Shown one piece after another: positions 30,678-40,279 of a stretch of 48,979 bases of DNA (position 1 is its first letter; every line of letters starts with the position of its first letter). The notes beneath the pieces are model-generated. The model had not been told where the DNA came from and ran no database searches. It saw nothing but the letters and a program-made list of their open reading frames with translations. The DNA lies in contig JAJYRG010000008.1 of assembly GCA_021794195.1 (NCBI GenBank), positions 1 to 48,979 of the forward strand. The letters are read 5' to 3'. The position numbers and the translations under genes were made by a program. The stretch comes from Bacteroidota bacterium (GTDB lineage: Bacteria; Bacteroidota; Bacteroidia; Sphingobacteriales; Sphingobacteriaceae).

Positions 30678-32105
30678 CTACCAAGCTCCTTTATTTTCCG
30701 GAACTTTAGAAATAATAGGAAGCGTGATAACAAGCAGAATAGCCAAACCTATGTAAACCATAGATTGAGCAAAATTAGCATCCTGAGAACCTGTAATAAT
30801 AGCGGTAGCCACAGCAATTGCTGTGATTTGTCCCAGTTGCATCCCTAACGATCTGACCGCTGCTAAATTAGCCGATTGTTCGGGCGCCAACTGTATCCCG
30901 GCATTCCTGCCTGCAGGGCTCATCACTCCGAAACCAACTCCCAATAAAAAAGTACTCCCCATTAGCCATATAAAAGCTGAAGTTCCAAATTGGGGTTTTA
31001 ATGCAAGTAAAGCTATGCCTACGGCCAGTATTATTCCACCAATATAAAGAGGCATTCTATATCCTGTTTTCCGAATATAAATACTCATTATCGTCGAAAG
31101 AACCACAGAGGCAATGCCATTGGCTACCAATAAAGTTCCGGAATTAATATCGCTGAGGCCATATCGGCTGACCGCATATAAAGGAATCAAAGAAGTAGCT
31201 CCGATGACCATCCCTGAATAAATAACATTAACCAAGTTGACCGCCCCAAACCCTTTGCCAAAAATAAACCGGGGCTGGATGAAAGGAGATTCCACTTTTT
31301 TCAAATGATAAAAAAGTACCGTAAATGTAAGTATAGCTATACCTGCAGCCACTAAAAACACAGGAGAAAGAAGAGCATTTTCATGTTCACTTAGATAGGT
31401 AGCTGCATACATCCCGGAAAGAATAGCTGTGGCTAAGTAAGCCAAGCCGGCAAAGTCCATTCTTTCCCGAACTGATTTGTTAACCGGGTCTTTAGGGATC
31501 AACCGTAGGGCCAGTAACAATATTGCCAGACATAAAGGAATATTAACATAAAATATCCAAGGCCAACTCCAATACGTAACAAAAAGACCTCCAAAAATAG
31601 GGCCTATCATAGCACCAATAGAAAACATACTGCCAAATAGACCTAAATATTGTGCCCGGGACTCTTTAAAATAATCTACAATAAGCCCTGTGGCCGAAGG
31701 GGTAATACCGGCTCCACCAATGGCTTGAAATATACGCATCACAATGAGCATATAAATATTAGTAGATAGCCCGCAAAGCAAAGAAGCTATCGCAAAAACA
31801 AGTATTGACCCCATGAAAACTCTTCGATGACCGAAATTCACACTTAGTTTGGCGCTGAGAGGCAACATCAATACGAAACCAAAAGAATAAGCCGTCAACG
31901 TCCATCCTACCCAACTGACTGAAGTATGCAATTCGCTCTGCAAAGTGTGTAATGCTGTGGCTACAATCGTCGAATCTATGGTAATCAATAATAAAGCTAA
32001 CGAGATAGTGAAGAAAACCCATCCCCGTTTTATTTGGGGATCAGGTTGTAATGCATCAGAAATTCCATTATCTGTATCTTTCAAGTCACTTATTCCTACC
32101 TTCAT
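30678..32105 (-). CDS. MFS drug exporter, DHA2 family (14 helices)
   Basis: The 475-residue proton-driven exporter is of the DHA2 group. The first helix carries the family signature LLITIDSTIVATALHTLQ. Next come WVGWTLTAYSFGFVLMLPLSAKL and the loop NFGHRRVFM. About 14 membrane helices fill the length. The motif GIMSPAGRN-like GFGVMSPAGRNAGIQLAP lies near residue 415. Substrates are usually lipophilic or cationic drugs and dyes; none can be named here. It is transcribed away from the phospholipase C gene across a 400-bp spacer. No TetR-type regulator is adjacent. Confidence 0.9.
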   Translation of the reverse strand: MKVGISDLKDTDNGISDALQPDPQIKRGWVFFTISLALLLITIDSTIVATALHTLQSELHTSVSWVGWTLTAYSFGFVLMLPLSAKLSVNFGHRRVFMGSILVFAIASLLCGLSTNIYMLIVMRIFQAIGGAGITPSATGLIVDYFKESRAQYLGLFGSMFSIGAMIGPIFGGLFVTYWSWPWIFYVNIPLCLAILLLALRLIPKDPVNKSVRERMDFAGLAYLATAILSGMYAATYLSEHENALLSPVFLVAAGIAILTFTVLFYHLKKVESPFIQPRFIFGKGFGAVNLVNVIYSGMVIGATSLIPLYAVSRYGLSDINSGTLLVANGIASVVLSTIMSIYIRKTGYRMPLYIGGIILAVGIALLALKPQFGTSAFIWLMGSTFLLGVGFGVMSPAGRNAGIQLAPEQSANLAAVRSLGMQLGQITAIAVATAIITGSQDANFAQSMVYIGLAILLVITLPIISKVPENKGAW

Positions 32106-32506
32106 GAATATAGTTTAAAATAATAAAACCTGATTTCACGTATGAAAATCAGCCTTTTTTATATCAGGCAAAGGTAGGGGTTTTCTCAGGGATTCCGAAT
32201 GATTTCTTCAATTTGAAAATTTCAGGTACAGCGTAGTTTCCCCTGCATAATAACCTGAGCCTTCTCAGTTAAAATTTATTTAATATTCTATGCCGTTCAG
32301 TGTTGCCCCAACTATTGTAAGGCATCGTGGTGGGTATGATTTTATCGGTGACAACACCAACAAGAAGGTAATTGTGTATCTTTGTTTCAACCTGATTTTC
32401 TTTACGATATAAGGGCGATCAAAGAGCTCTACCCTTTGGAAATAAATCAGGTTCCAAGCTATACAACTACATAAGAACAAATAATATTCATTAAAACATA
32501 CTGTAA
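32106..32506. other. Divergent spacer with leader inverted repeat
   Basis: No gene is seen. On the plus strand TATCTTTG (32377-32384) could be a -7 box for the phospholipase gene. Just after it, AACCTGATTT (32389-32398) pairs with AAATCAGGTT (32444-32453), with AAGGG and CCCTT pairing inside, so the leader could fold into a long hairpin. Confidence 0.35.
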
Positions 32507-34990
32507 ATGAAAGATACAAGACGGGATTTTATAAAAAAGATGGCTTTATTAGCCGGTTCTGCTCCGCTCTCTCCTAGTCTCACTGCCTCTATAGAGAAAG
32601 CACTGTCCATAAACCCCGAACTGGGCTCCACTTTTTACGATGCTGAGCATGTAGTTTTACTGATGCAGGAAAATCGCTCATTCGATCATGCTTTCGGTAC
32701 ATTGCGGGGTGTCAGGGGTTTTAAAGACCCCCGAGTGATATCACAGCCGAATCACAATAAAGTATGGATGCAGACCAATGAAAATGGAGAAACTTACGTT
32801 CCTTTTCGATTAGACATTCAAAATACAAAAATCACTTGGATGGGCTGCTTGCCCCACAGCTGGACAGATCAAACAGATGCTTACAACCAGGGAAAAATGA
32901 ACCGTTGGCTCGATGTAAAGCGATCCGGCTTTAAAGAATTTGCCCACATGCCTCTTACCATGGGTTACTATACCCGTGAAGATATTCCCTTTAATTATGC
33001 TCTGGCAGATGCTTTCACTATTTGTGATCAACACTTTTGTTCGAGTCTGACGGGAACAAACCCGAATAGGTTGTTCTTCTGGAGCGGCACGCTTCGGGAT
33101 CCTCAAAAAAAAGGAAAAGCTTTGGTTTGGAACGGTGATTCAGAATTTAGCGGAAAAGCAAATTGGAAAACCTTTCCTGAACGCTTATCTGAGCTGGAGG
33201 TAAATTGGAAGGTGTACCAAAATGAAATTTCTTCAAGCAGCGCCGGATACTCAGGAGAAGTCAACAGCTGGCTAGGGAACTTCGGATGTAACGCTTTGGA
33301 ATATTTCCCGCAATATAAAGTTCAATATAGCCAACGCTACAAGGAAGTTCTCGCTCAGCAGAAAAAAATATGGGAAGATCAATTAAAAACAAGTAAAGCC
33401 AATAATCGTAAAGAGGAGACGGAAAAGCTATCCCAGCAACTTAAAAACATACATAAAGAAATTGAAACTTACACTCCACGCAATGTGGATAACCTTCCGG
33501 AACCTATACGCGACATTCACCAAAGGGCTTTCGTTACCAATCAAAAAGAGGCACATTATATGGAGCTGGAAACAATGTCGTATTTCGATGGCAAACAACA
33601 GCGGAAACTGCGTATCCCCAAAGGAGATATTCTGTATCAATTCAGAAAAGATGTAGAATCTGGCAAACTCCCCACTGTATCTTGGCTCGTTCCTCCTCAA
33701 TTGTTTTCCGATCATCCCGATTCCCCTTGGTTTGGTTCTTGGTATGTGAGCGAGGTATTAGACATTTTAACCAAAAATCCGGAAGTATGGAAAAAAACCA
33801 TATTTATCCTAACGTACGACGAAAACGATGGGTATTTCGATCATATCCCTCCTTTTACCGTTCCTAGCCCTTTTAAAAAAGACAGTGGCAAAGTATCTGA
33901 AGATATCGATGCTCATTTTGAATTTGTCAAGAAAGACGAGCAGTATTATCCTGATAGCCATCGGGAAAGCGCTATTGGCTTGGGTTATAGAGTTCCCCTG
34001 ATCATTGCTTCCCCTTGGACACGCGGTGGATGGGTCAATTCACAGGTCTTTGATCACACCTCGCCCCTGCAGTTTTTAGAGAAATTTATCAGCCATAAAA
34101 TAAAAAAACCTGTCAAAGAATCGAATATTGGTTCTTGGAGGCGAGCGGTCTGTGGAGACCTTACATCCGCTTTTAGAAAATATAAAGGGGAAAAATTAGA
34201 CAAACTTACTCCTTTAGATAAGAAATCTTTTTTACAGCAAATACATAAAGCTAAATTTAAAAATCTTCCAACGGGTTTTACGCCCTTATCTCCCGAAGAG
34301 ATTCGCGCAGGCAATGTGCCGAATCAACAAAACAATCTCATCCCCCAACAAGAGTCCGGGACGCGTCCCTCAAATGCGCTGCCTTATGAGCTCTATGTTA
34401 ATGGATATATGGACAAAAAAGAACGTTATCGTCTGGAATTTAAAGTAGAAAACAATATTTTCAATAAAAAAGCAGCTGGAGCCGCTTTTATCGTCTATCA
34501 TCGTCAAGCTTATAAAGGAGAAATAGGAAGCTGCAGGAACTATGCAATAAGCCCAGGGAAAAAGCTGGAAGATTCTTGGGATGTGAATAATTTTGAAGAG
34601 GGTATATACAACTTAGAGGTGCATGGGCCAAACGGATTTTACAGAAGTTTTAAAGGGAATAAGGAAAATCCTCTTATCAGGATTACCTGTGATCAAACAG
34701 GTCGGGATGAACCAAAGAACACCTTCCATAAACCTCAATTGTGTTTCCGATGTGAAAACTTAGGGCCTCAAGCTTATGAACTTCAATTCATAGACAACAG
34801 TTACGGAAATAAGCCTGTGTCCTATAAGATACAAGGTGGAGAAACATATAACTTAAAAATAGACGTAAGCAATAGCCATCAATGGTACGATATAAGCATT
34901 CAATGCAAGGGTTTTCCTATTTTTAAAGAACAATACGCTGGACGGATTGAGACAGGAATTCACACGATGACCGATCCTTTGCTCGGATAA
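32507..34990 (+). CDS. Phosphocholine-specific phospholipase C (non-haemolytic type), Tat-exported
   Basis: The 827-residue enzyme is of the alkaline-phosphatase-like phospholipase C/AcpA family. It has a Tat signal with the twin Arg (TRRDFIKKMALLAG). The catalytic core starts VVLLMQENRSFDHAFGTLRG, where the Glu-Asn-Arg-Ser-Phe-Asp-His motif binds metal. Later core blocks include SSLTGTNPNRLFFWSG, LTYDENDGYFDHIPP and VPLIIASPWTRGGWV. The C-terminus holds two beta-sandwich modules (DUF756-type, about residues 630-820) typical of the phosphocholine-specific enzymes. It cleaves phosphatidylcholine or sphingomyelin outside the cytoplasm. It stands alone on its strand. Confidence 0.93.
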   Translation: MKDTRRDFIKKMALLAGSAPLSPSLTASIEKALSINPELGSTFYDAEHVVLLMQENRSFDHAFGTLRGVRGFKDPRVISQPNHNKVWMQTNENGETYVPFRLDIQNTKITWMGCLPHSWTDQTDAYNQGKMNRWLDVKRSGFKEFAHMPLTMGYYTREDIPFNYALADAFTICDQHFCSSLTGTNPNRLFFWSGTLRDPQKKGKALVWNGDSEFSGKANWKTFPERLSELEVNWKVYQNEISSSSAGYSGEVNSWLGNFGCNALEYFPQYKVQYSQRYKEVLAQQKKIWEDQLKTSKANNRKEETEKLSQQLKNIHKEIETYTPRNVDNLPEPIRDIHQRAFVTNQKEAHYMELETMSYFDGKQQRKLRIPKGDILYQFRKDVESGKLPTVSWLVPPQLFSDHPDSPWFGSWYVSEVLDILTKNPEVWKKTIFILTYDENDGYFDHIPPFTVPSPFKKDSGKVSEDIDAHFEFVKKDEQYYPDSHRESAIGLGYRVPLIIASPWTRGGWVNSQVFDHTSPLQFLEKFISHKIKKPVKESNIGSWRRAVCGDLTSAFRKYKGEKLDKLTPLDKKSFLQQIHKAKFKNLPTGFTPLSPEEIRAGNVPNQQNNLIPQQESGTRPSNALPYELYVNGYMDKKERYRLEFKVENNIFNKKAAGAAFIVYHRQAYKGEIGSCRNYAISPGKKLEDSWDVNNFEEGIYNLEVHGPNGFYRSFKGNKENPLIRITCDQTGRDEPKNTFHKPQLCFRCENLGPQAYELQFIDNSYGNKPVSYKIQGGETYNLKIDVSNSHQWYDISIQCKGFPIFKEQYAGRIETGIHTMTDPLLG

Positions 34991-35100
34991 GAAAAGTAAA
35001 ATCAGATATATTTAATTGCCGGCTATTTTCTCATTGAAACAAGCGTACACTTGCGAAAAAGATAGCTTATAATTTGAAGGAAGAAGAATTGAGTATTTTA

Positions 35101-37485
35101 TCATTTTAAATAAGCGTAAGTAATTCCTTCTCCTCCTCTATCCGCATGTTCATCTTCATAATGCGATATATGGGGGTAATGATCGAGGTATTCACGAATA
35201 AACCGGCGTAAAATCCCATTCCCTTTACCGTGAAGAATTTTTATAGAGGAATATCCCAGCATTACCGCTTGATCCAAGCTCGATTCTATTGTATCTAAGG
35301 CCTCTTCAGTACGCATTCCCCGTACATCCAGCTCGGAAGAAAAGTCTGTAGCCAAAGCCGTCATACTTTTGCGGATATTTTTTTTAGCTTTTGACTTTTC
35401 TTTACTTCTCAACTTCTGCAACCTGCTTTTCTTGACTACCGTTCGCAAATCACCTAAAGCAATGATAACATTTTCATTTTTCGCAATATCAATCACTTCT
35501 CCTTCTGTACCCGTGTCCACAAGTTTTACCCAATCCCCTACTTTCAGTTCTTCCGAAGTATGTCCTGCTACAGATATATGTCTTTTTGGTACCGGCTTTT
35601 TCTTTTCCCGATGCGATTCTATGGCATTGTGGATGTTTTTACGAAGTTTTTTTGTGCTTTCTTTTTCGGCACCTGTATGCTTTATTTCAGAAATGGTGTT
35701 CTCTATCAGCTTATTCGCATTTTTTAATACCTGACGGGCTTCTTCTTTTGCTTCTCTAAGTAATTTCCGTCTGTTTGCGTCTAAATATTCTTGCAGCTCT
35801 TTGGTCTTTTTCCGCTCTTCTAACAATTCACGTTCTTGCTTTCTGACTGCTATTTTTATATCATGCACAGTTTTTTTTTCTCGTTCCAAATCAACCAGCA
35901 AACTTTCCATTCTACGCTGTTCTTCCCCTATTTTCTTTTTTGCCAGCTCTAACACCTCTTTATTAAGCCCTATGTTTTGTGCAATTTCAAAGGCATACGA
36001 ACTTCCTGGCTTTCCTACTTGCAAAATATATAAAGGTTGTAACCGCTTACTATCGAAAAGCATAGAGGCATTGATTAACCCTTCTGTAGAGTCGGCAAAT
36101 ATCTTTAAATTTGAATAGTGGGTAGTTATCACCCCTTTTACTTTCTTTCTATTCAAAATTTCCAAAACAGCTTCTGCCATAGGGCCTCCAAATTTAGGAT
36201 CCGTTCCTGTACCGAACTCATCAATCAGCACTAAACTTTTTTCATTCGCCTTATTCGTAAAGACTTTCATATTGGTGAGATGCGCACTGTACGTACTCAA
36301 ATCACTCTCTATAGATTGATCGTCACCTATATCGGAAAATACGGCATTAAAAACTCCTATTTGGGAGGTCGGATCCGCCGGAATAAGCAAGCCGGACTGT
36401 ACCATAATCTGCAACAGGCCTACTGTTTTTAAACACACCGATTTTCCACCTGCATTCGGGCCCGACACCAATAAAATCCTATCTTTTTCATCTATCTTTA
36501 AATTCAAGGGTACTACTTCACTATGCGTGCCCTGCAAAGATTGCAAAAGTAATAAAGGATGTCTCGCATGCTCAAGGGAAATGGTGTTTCCAGAGATTAT
36601 CTCCGGCATTTCTCCTTCTATTTCTTTAGCAAACAAAGCTTTTGCTCTTACGAAATCCACTTTAGTCAGCAAACCGTGGTATTGATGAAAAAGAGGGATA
36701 AAAGGCCGTATCTTATCCGTTAACCCCTGTAATATTCTGTGGACTTCTCTTTTTTTATCAAATTGTAAATCACGGATCGCATTATTCAGCTCAAAGACAG
36801 CATTAGGCTCTAAATAAACAGTTTGACCTGTGGAAGATTCATCATGGATCAACCCTTTTATCTTTCGTTTATGCTCTGCTAAAATAGGAATACATAAACG
36901 TCCCGAACGTATGGTGAGCCCGCCATCTGCTGTATAATTTTTAGCCTGGGCTTCACGCAATAAAGCATCCATCTTCTTTCGGGCCTCTTGTTCTTTTTTA
37001 AGAATGTTTTTATGAATCCCCCATAATTCCGGGCTTGCGTCTTCTTTTATCTTTCCTTCTTTATTTAACACACCTTCAATTTCCCGAAGAATAACTTTTT
37101 CTATGGGCAGGTGTTCAAAAAGAATTTCCAAATACGGATATCGCCCTTCCCTCTTTTCAAAATATTGAATAATAGAAAAAACTGTCCGCAAGCTTCTAAA
37201 TATTTTAAAAAAATCTTCTTCAGATAAAAAAGCACCTTCAAGCCTTGCTTTTTCTGCTAAAGGTTTTAAAGGGTAAAAATGATCGATCACCAGAGGTGCA
37301 TCGTGCAAGATCAAGTTTTTATACTCTTCGGTCTGATTTAAAAACCTTTTAATTTCTTCACGTTTTCTTTGGGGCTGAATGCGATCGACTAAATCACGGG
37401 CAGATTCACTTAAACACTTTTCCTTGATGTATTCTTTTATCTCCGTGAAACCTAATTTATCAACTGCATTCTGAGGAAATATCAT
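35101..37485 (-). CDS. mutS2: MutS2 family protein with Smr nuclease domain
   Basis: The 794-residue protein has the MutS core without the mismatch-binding domain. Walker A is SGPNAGGKS near residue 340, Walker B is SLVLIDEFGTGTDP, and a long Lys/Glu coiled coil (about 510-640) follows. A KOW-like segment (LKVGDWVKLVDTGTEGEVI) precedes a C-terminal Smr endonuclease domain (ELDVRGMRTEEALDTIE, then ILHGKGNGILR). MutS2 proteins limit recombination and, in Bacillus, split collided ribosomes; which role applies here is unknown. It starts 20 bp after the DUF4296 gene and shares its operon. Confidence 0.95.
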   Translation of the reverse strand: MIFPQNAVDKLGFTEIKEYIKEKCLSESARDLVDRIQPQRKREEIKRFLNQTEEYKNLILHDAPLVIDHFYPLKPLAEKARLEGAFLSEEDFFKIFRSLRTVFSIIQYFEKREGRYPYLEILFEHLPIEKVILREIEGVLNKEGKIKEDASPELWGIHKNILKKEQEARKKMDALLREAQAKNYTADGGLTIRSGRLCIPILAEHKRKIKGLIHDESSTGQTVYLEPNAVFELNNAIRDLQFDKKREVHRILQGLTDKIRPFIPLFHQYHGLLTKVDFVRAKALFAKEIEGEMPEIISGNTISLEHARHPLLLLQSLQGTHSEVVPLNLKIDEKDRILLVSGPNAGGKSVCLKTVGLLQIMVQSGLLIPADPTSQIGVFNAVFSDIGDDQSIESDLSTYSAHLTNMKVFTNKANEKSLVLIDEFGTGTDPKFGGPMAEAVLEILNRKKVKGVITTHYSNLKIFADSTEGLINASMLFDSKRLQPLYILQVGKPGSSYAFEIAQNIGLNKEVLELAKKKIGEEQRRMESLLVDLEREKKTVHDIKIAVRKQERELLEERKKTKELQEYLDANRRKLLREAKEEARQVLKNANKLIENTISEIKHTGAEKESTKKLRKNIHNAIESHREKKKPVPKRHISVAGHTSEELKVGDWVKLVDTGTEGEVIDIAKNENVIIALGDLRTVVKKSRLQKLRSKEKSKAKKNIRKSMTALATDFSSELDVRGMRTEEALDTIESSLDQAVMLGYSSIKILHGKGNGILRRFIREYLDHYPHISHYEDEHADRGGEGITYAYLK

Positions 37486-37505
37486 ATTATTAATGTATAA
37501 TATAC

Positions 37506-38237
37506 TTAATTTTCAAGTTGTTCGGATTCTATTACTGCCGTATCTGTGGGCAATGTATCTTTTTCCAGTGCCTGCTGCCGGACAATAGGATAAGGCTGAA
37601 TACTGTATTTAGAAAGCTTTTTATTAAATTCTTTGGCTCTGTGCGTAAAATCTGCTTCCACAGTGTCTCTAAACAACTTGTGATTTATCATTCTTTCACC
37701 CGGACCCAAAGGACGTTCGACAGGATGTGGCCTAACATTATATTCAAACAACAAGTCATTAAACGCTTTTATACGGTCTATTACATCTACCTCTACCGTA
37801 TCCGGAGCAACATCTGTCATCAAAGCTAATTTTTGTTTCGCTAAACTCCGCCATCTTTCTTCCCGGCGGATACTGTCCCGTACATGTGCATCTTGAATGG
37901 AATCCTGCCTCATTAAGTCTGTATTTATCGTATTTATCCGGCTATTAATGATTGTGTACATTTTCTCCGCTTGGATCGGATTAGATAAATAGTACCTCAA
38001 ATTTTCTTCAAATTCCAGAGAGTCTAGGTTATATGTATCAAAAAGGTGAGCATATAAGGGGTTTATTACTTTTCGGGCACTGTCCACCTGCAGGGTATTA
38101 AGATATCCATCTGTTAAATGTACGTCCACTAAAAGATCAATCATGTCATCCCTATCTAATATCTCCTTCGGTTTTTTCTCCTTACAAGATATTAATAGTA
38201 AAATCACTGCCGATATAACAAATAATGCCCGATACAT
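37506..38237 (-). CDS. DUF4296-domain lipoprotein
   Basis: The 243-residue protein has a lipoprotein signal (FVISAVILLLISC) followed by a charged KEKKPKE stretch. The DUF4296 domain (about 27-115) includes MIDLLVDVHLTDGYL and LDSLEFEENLRYYLSNP. The C-terminal half has two repeated segments of similar sequence (IKAFNDLLFEYNVRPHPVERP and AKEFNKKLSKYSIQPYPIVRQ), an internal duplication. Function is unknown; the family is confined to Bacteroidota. It is the first gene of a two-gene operon with mutS2 and divergent from the PLP-binding protein gene. Confidence 0.88.
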   Translation of the reverse strand: MYRALFVISAVILLLISCKEKKPKEILDRDDMIDLLVDVHLTDGYLNTLQVDSARKVINPLYAHLFDTYNLDSLEFEENLRYYLSNPIQAEKMYTIINSRINTINTDLMRQDSIQDAHVRDSIRREERWRSLAKQKLALMTDVAPDTVEVDVIDRIKAFNDLLFEYNVRPHPVERPLGPGERMINHKLFRDTVEADFTHRAKEFNKKLSKYSIQPYPIVRQQALEKDTLPTDTAVIESEQLEN

Positions 38238-38317
38238 TTCGTATTTTTGTGCAAAATTACTAAAAGAGATTCAATATATCTCTTTATTCTCGGATTTCGT
38301 AAAAAACATAAAATCAG

Positions 38318-39013
38318 ATGAGTATTACCAAAAACATAAATGAGTTGCAGACCAAATTAAAATCTATAGGTGTGCAATTAATAGCCGTTTCAAAGACCAA
38401 GCCCATAGAAGATATTAAAGAAGCTTACGACGCCGGACAAAGAGATTTCGGAGAGAATGTAGTTCAGGAAATTATGCGTAAAAAGGATCAATTGCCCGAA
38501 GATATCCATTGGCATATGATTGGGCACTTACAGCGCAATAAAGTAAAGTATATTGCTCCGTTCATAAAAATGATACATTCTGTCGATTCTTTACGGTTGT
38601 TGGTAGAAATTGATAAACAAGCCCAAAAGCACGATAGGATTATTGATGTGCTTTTACAGGTTCATATTGCTGCCGAAGAAACCAAACATGGCTTTGATCA
38701 CAGCGAACTCATAGAGCTGCTGCGCGAAGAAGCCTATCAGAATCTCAAAAATATCCGTGTCCGCGGCCTCATGGGAATGGCTACCTTTACCGATAGTCAA
38801 AAGGTGATTAAAGAGGAGTTCTATGAATTGCGCATGCTCTATGAAGGAATAGGTGCCAGCTTTTTTAAAAATGATGACAATTTCAATGTTCTTTGTATGG
38901 GTATGTCTTCCGATTACACCATTGCTATCCAAAAAGGCAGCAATATGGTACGGATAGGAAGTTTCATATTTGGCGAACGCAATACAAATAAGGAAGAAAC
39001 AAAAAATAAATGA
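38318..39013 (+). CDS. YggS/PROSC-family pyridoxal phosphate homeostasis protein
   Basis: The 231-residue single-domain PLP-binding protein is of the YggS family, which buffers pyridoxal phosphate. The PLP-binding Lys lies in LIAVSKTKP near residue 26. Other family blocks are DFGENVVQE, WHMIGHLQRNK (the WHFIGxLQxNK motif), MGMATFT and LCMGMSSDYTIAIQKGSNMVRIGSFIFG. No catalytic activity is known for the family. It begins a run of five plus-strand genes, and its stop overlaps the next start by 4 bp. Confidence 0.95.
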   Translation: MSITKNINELQTKLKSIGVQLIAVSKTKPIEDIKEAYDAGQRDFGENVVQEIMRKKDQLPEDIHWHMIGHLQRNKVKYIAPFIKMIHSVDSLRLLVEIDKQAQKHDRIIDVLLQVHIAAEETKHGFDHSELIELLREEAYQNLKNIRVRGLMGMATFTDSQKVIKEEFYELRMLYEGIGASFFKNDDNFNVLCMGMSSDYTIAIQKGSNMVRIGSFIFGERNTNKEETKNK

Positions 39014-39468
39014 TAGAAAAAGACCTTATCATCCGGGAGGCGGGGGAAGCAGACTGCACACAAATGTTAGCACTCATACGTGAATTAGCCCTCTACGAAG
39101 AAGCTCCGGAAGAAGTAACTGTGAGTTTAGAAGAGTTTATTGATGCCGGGTTTGGCAACAAACCCGTTTGGTGGGCATATGTAGCAGAATACCAAGGTAA
39201 AATAGTAGGGATTTCTTTATTTTATATTCGGTACTCTACATGGAAAGGCCGAAGGTTATATTTGGAAGATATAGTCGTAACGGAAGCTATGCGTGGACAA
39301 GGAATCGGTAAAAAACTTTTTGATACAACCGTAGCCTACGGAAAAAAACATAGGCTTAAGGGGATGGTTTGGCAAGTCTTGGACTGGAACAAACCGGCTA
39401 TTGAATTTTACAAAAAATATAAAGCTGACTTTGATGAAAAGTGGCTGAATGTTTCCATTAATTTTTAA
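39010..39468 (+). CDS. GNAT-family N-acetyltransferase
   Basis: The 152-residue acetyltransferase is of the GNAT fold and resembles diamine (spermidine/spermine-type) acetyltransferases in length and sequence order. The acetyl-CoA loop reads RGQGIGKKLF. LYLEDIVVTEAMRG and WQVLDWNKPAIEFYKKYKAD are the strand-4 and C-terminal blocks of that group. The substrate is not certain; a polyamine or thialysine-like amine would fit, and the agmatine pathway lies 5 kb away. The start ATGA overlaps the preceding stop, so translation is coupled. Confidence 0.9.
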   Translation: MIEKDLIIREAGEADCTQMLALIRELALYEEAPEEVTVSLEEFIDAGFGNKPVWWAYVAEYQGKIVGISLFYIRYSTWKGRRLYLEDIVVTEAMRGQGIGKKLFDTTVAYGKKHRLKGMVWQVLDWNKPAIEFYKKYKADFDEKWLNVSINF

Positions 39469-39469
39469 T

Positions 39470-40258
39470 ATGAATATGCGTCTTTTAATTATATTTATTT
39501 CTATAATTGTCGTTTTATCTTTCCACATCTCCTGTACTTCCCACAAAGAAGAAAACTCAGATACATCGAAAGAGCTCATCTCCTATCAAACAGAACATTA
39601 TAATACATACAGCTCTAACTTCATTGAGCGGGAAGACGGCAGTATAGACACCACTAAATTTTCCATAGATTACCCCGTCTTTACTGAGAACTGGGTAAAT
39701 GAGCTCATTCAAAAAGAGTTATTTAATCAGTCCAAACCTCAATCGTTAGCAAAAAACTTCTTAGCTGAATATGATGAGTATTACGAGGGTACGGAGCAAA
39801 TGTTCACCCCGCCTTGGGAAGGTATGACAAAAGTGGAAGTAACCCATCAAACTCCACAATACATCACGCTCCGCTTACATAACTTTGAATATACCGGGGG
39901 AGCTCATGGCAATTATTATTACCAATATCTCAATATCGACGTACCGAATAAAAAAGCTCTACATCTAAAAGATATTATTGATCCTTCTAAAGAGGATGAA
40001 TTTAAAAGGCTGGCAGAAGCAGCATTTCGAGAAGACGAGGGTTTATCTCAGACAGACTCTCTGAACGAGAAATATTTTTTTGAAAACGGAGAGTTTGAAA
40101 TCACTCAAAACTCCGGATTAGAAGAAGAGGGATTGACATTGTTATATAATATTTACGAAATAAAGCCTTATTCTGAAGGAGTAACAATTCTTACGCTTGA
40201 ATATGACAAACTGGATCAGATCCTGTCTGAAGAGGCTAAAAATCTAATTCAATATTAA
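39470..40258 (+). CDS. DUF4163/DUF3298-domain lipoprotein
   Basis: About 262 residues, with a signal ending FHISC as lipobox. The N-terminal half resembles DUF4163 (SIDYPVFTENWVNELIQKEL) and the C-terminal half DUF3298 (FEYTGGAHGNYYYQYLNIDV, then KALHLKDIIDPSKEDEFKRLAE). This pairing is shared with RsiV-type proteins that bind lysozyme or related ligands; the ligand here is unknown. I chose the ATG at 39470, directly after the preceding stop. The frame could begin at 39449, but that lies inside the acetyltransferase gene. It is the third gene of the plus-strand run. Confidence 0.82.
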   Translation: MNMRLLIIFISIIVVLSFHISCTSHKEENSDTSKELISYQTEHYNTYSSNFIEREDGSIDTTKFSIDYPVFTENWVNELIQKELFNQSKPQSLAKNFLAEYDEYYEGTEQMFTPPWEGMTKVEVTHQTPQYITLRLHNFEYTGGAHGNYYYQYLNIDVPNKKALHLKDIIDPSKEDEFKRLAEAAFREDEGLSQTDSLNEKYFFENGEFEITQNSGLEEEGLTLLYNIYEIKPYSEGVTILTLEYDKLDQILSEEAKNLIQY

Positions 40259-40279
40259 AATATCATTAGCCTGAAATAC

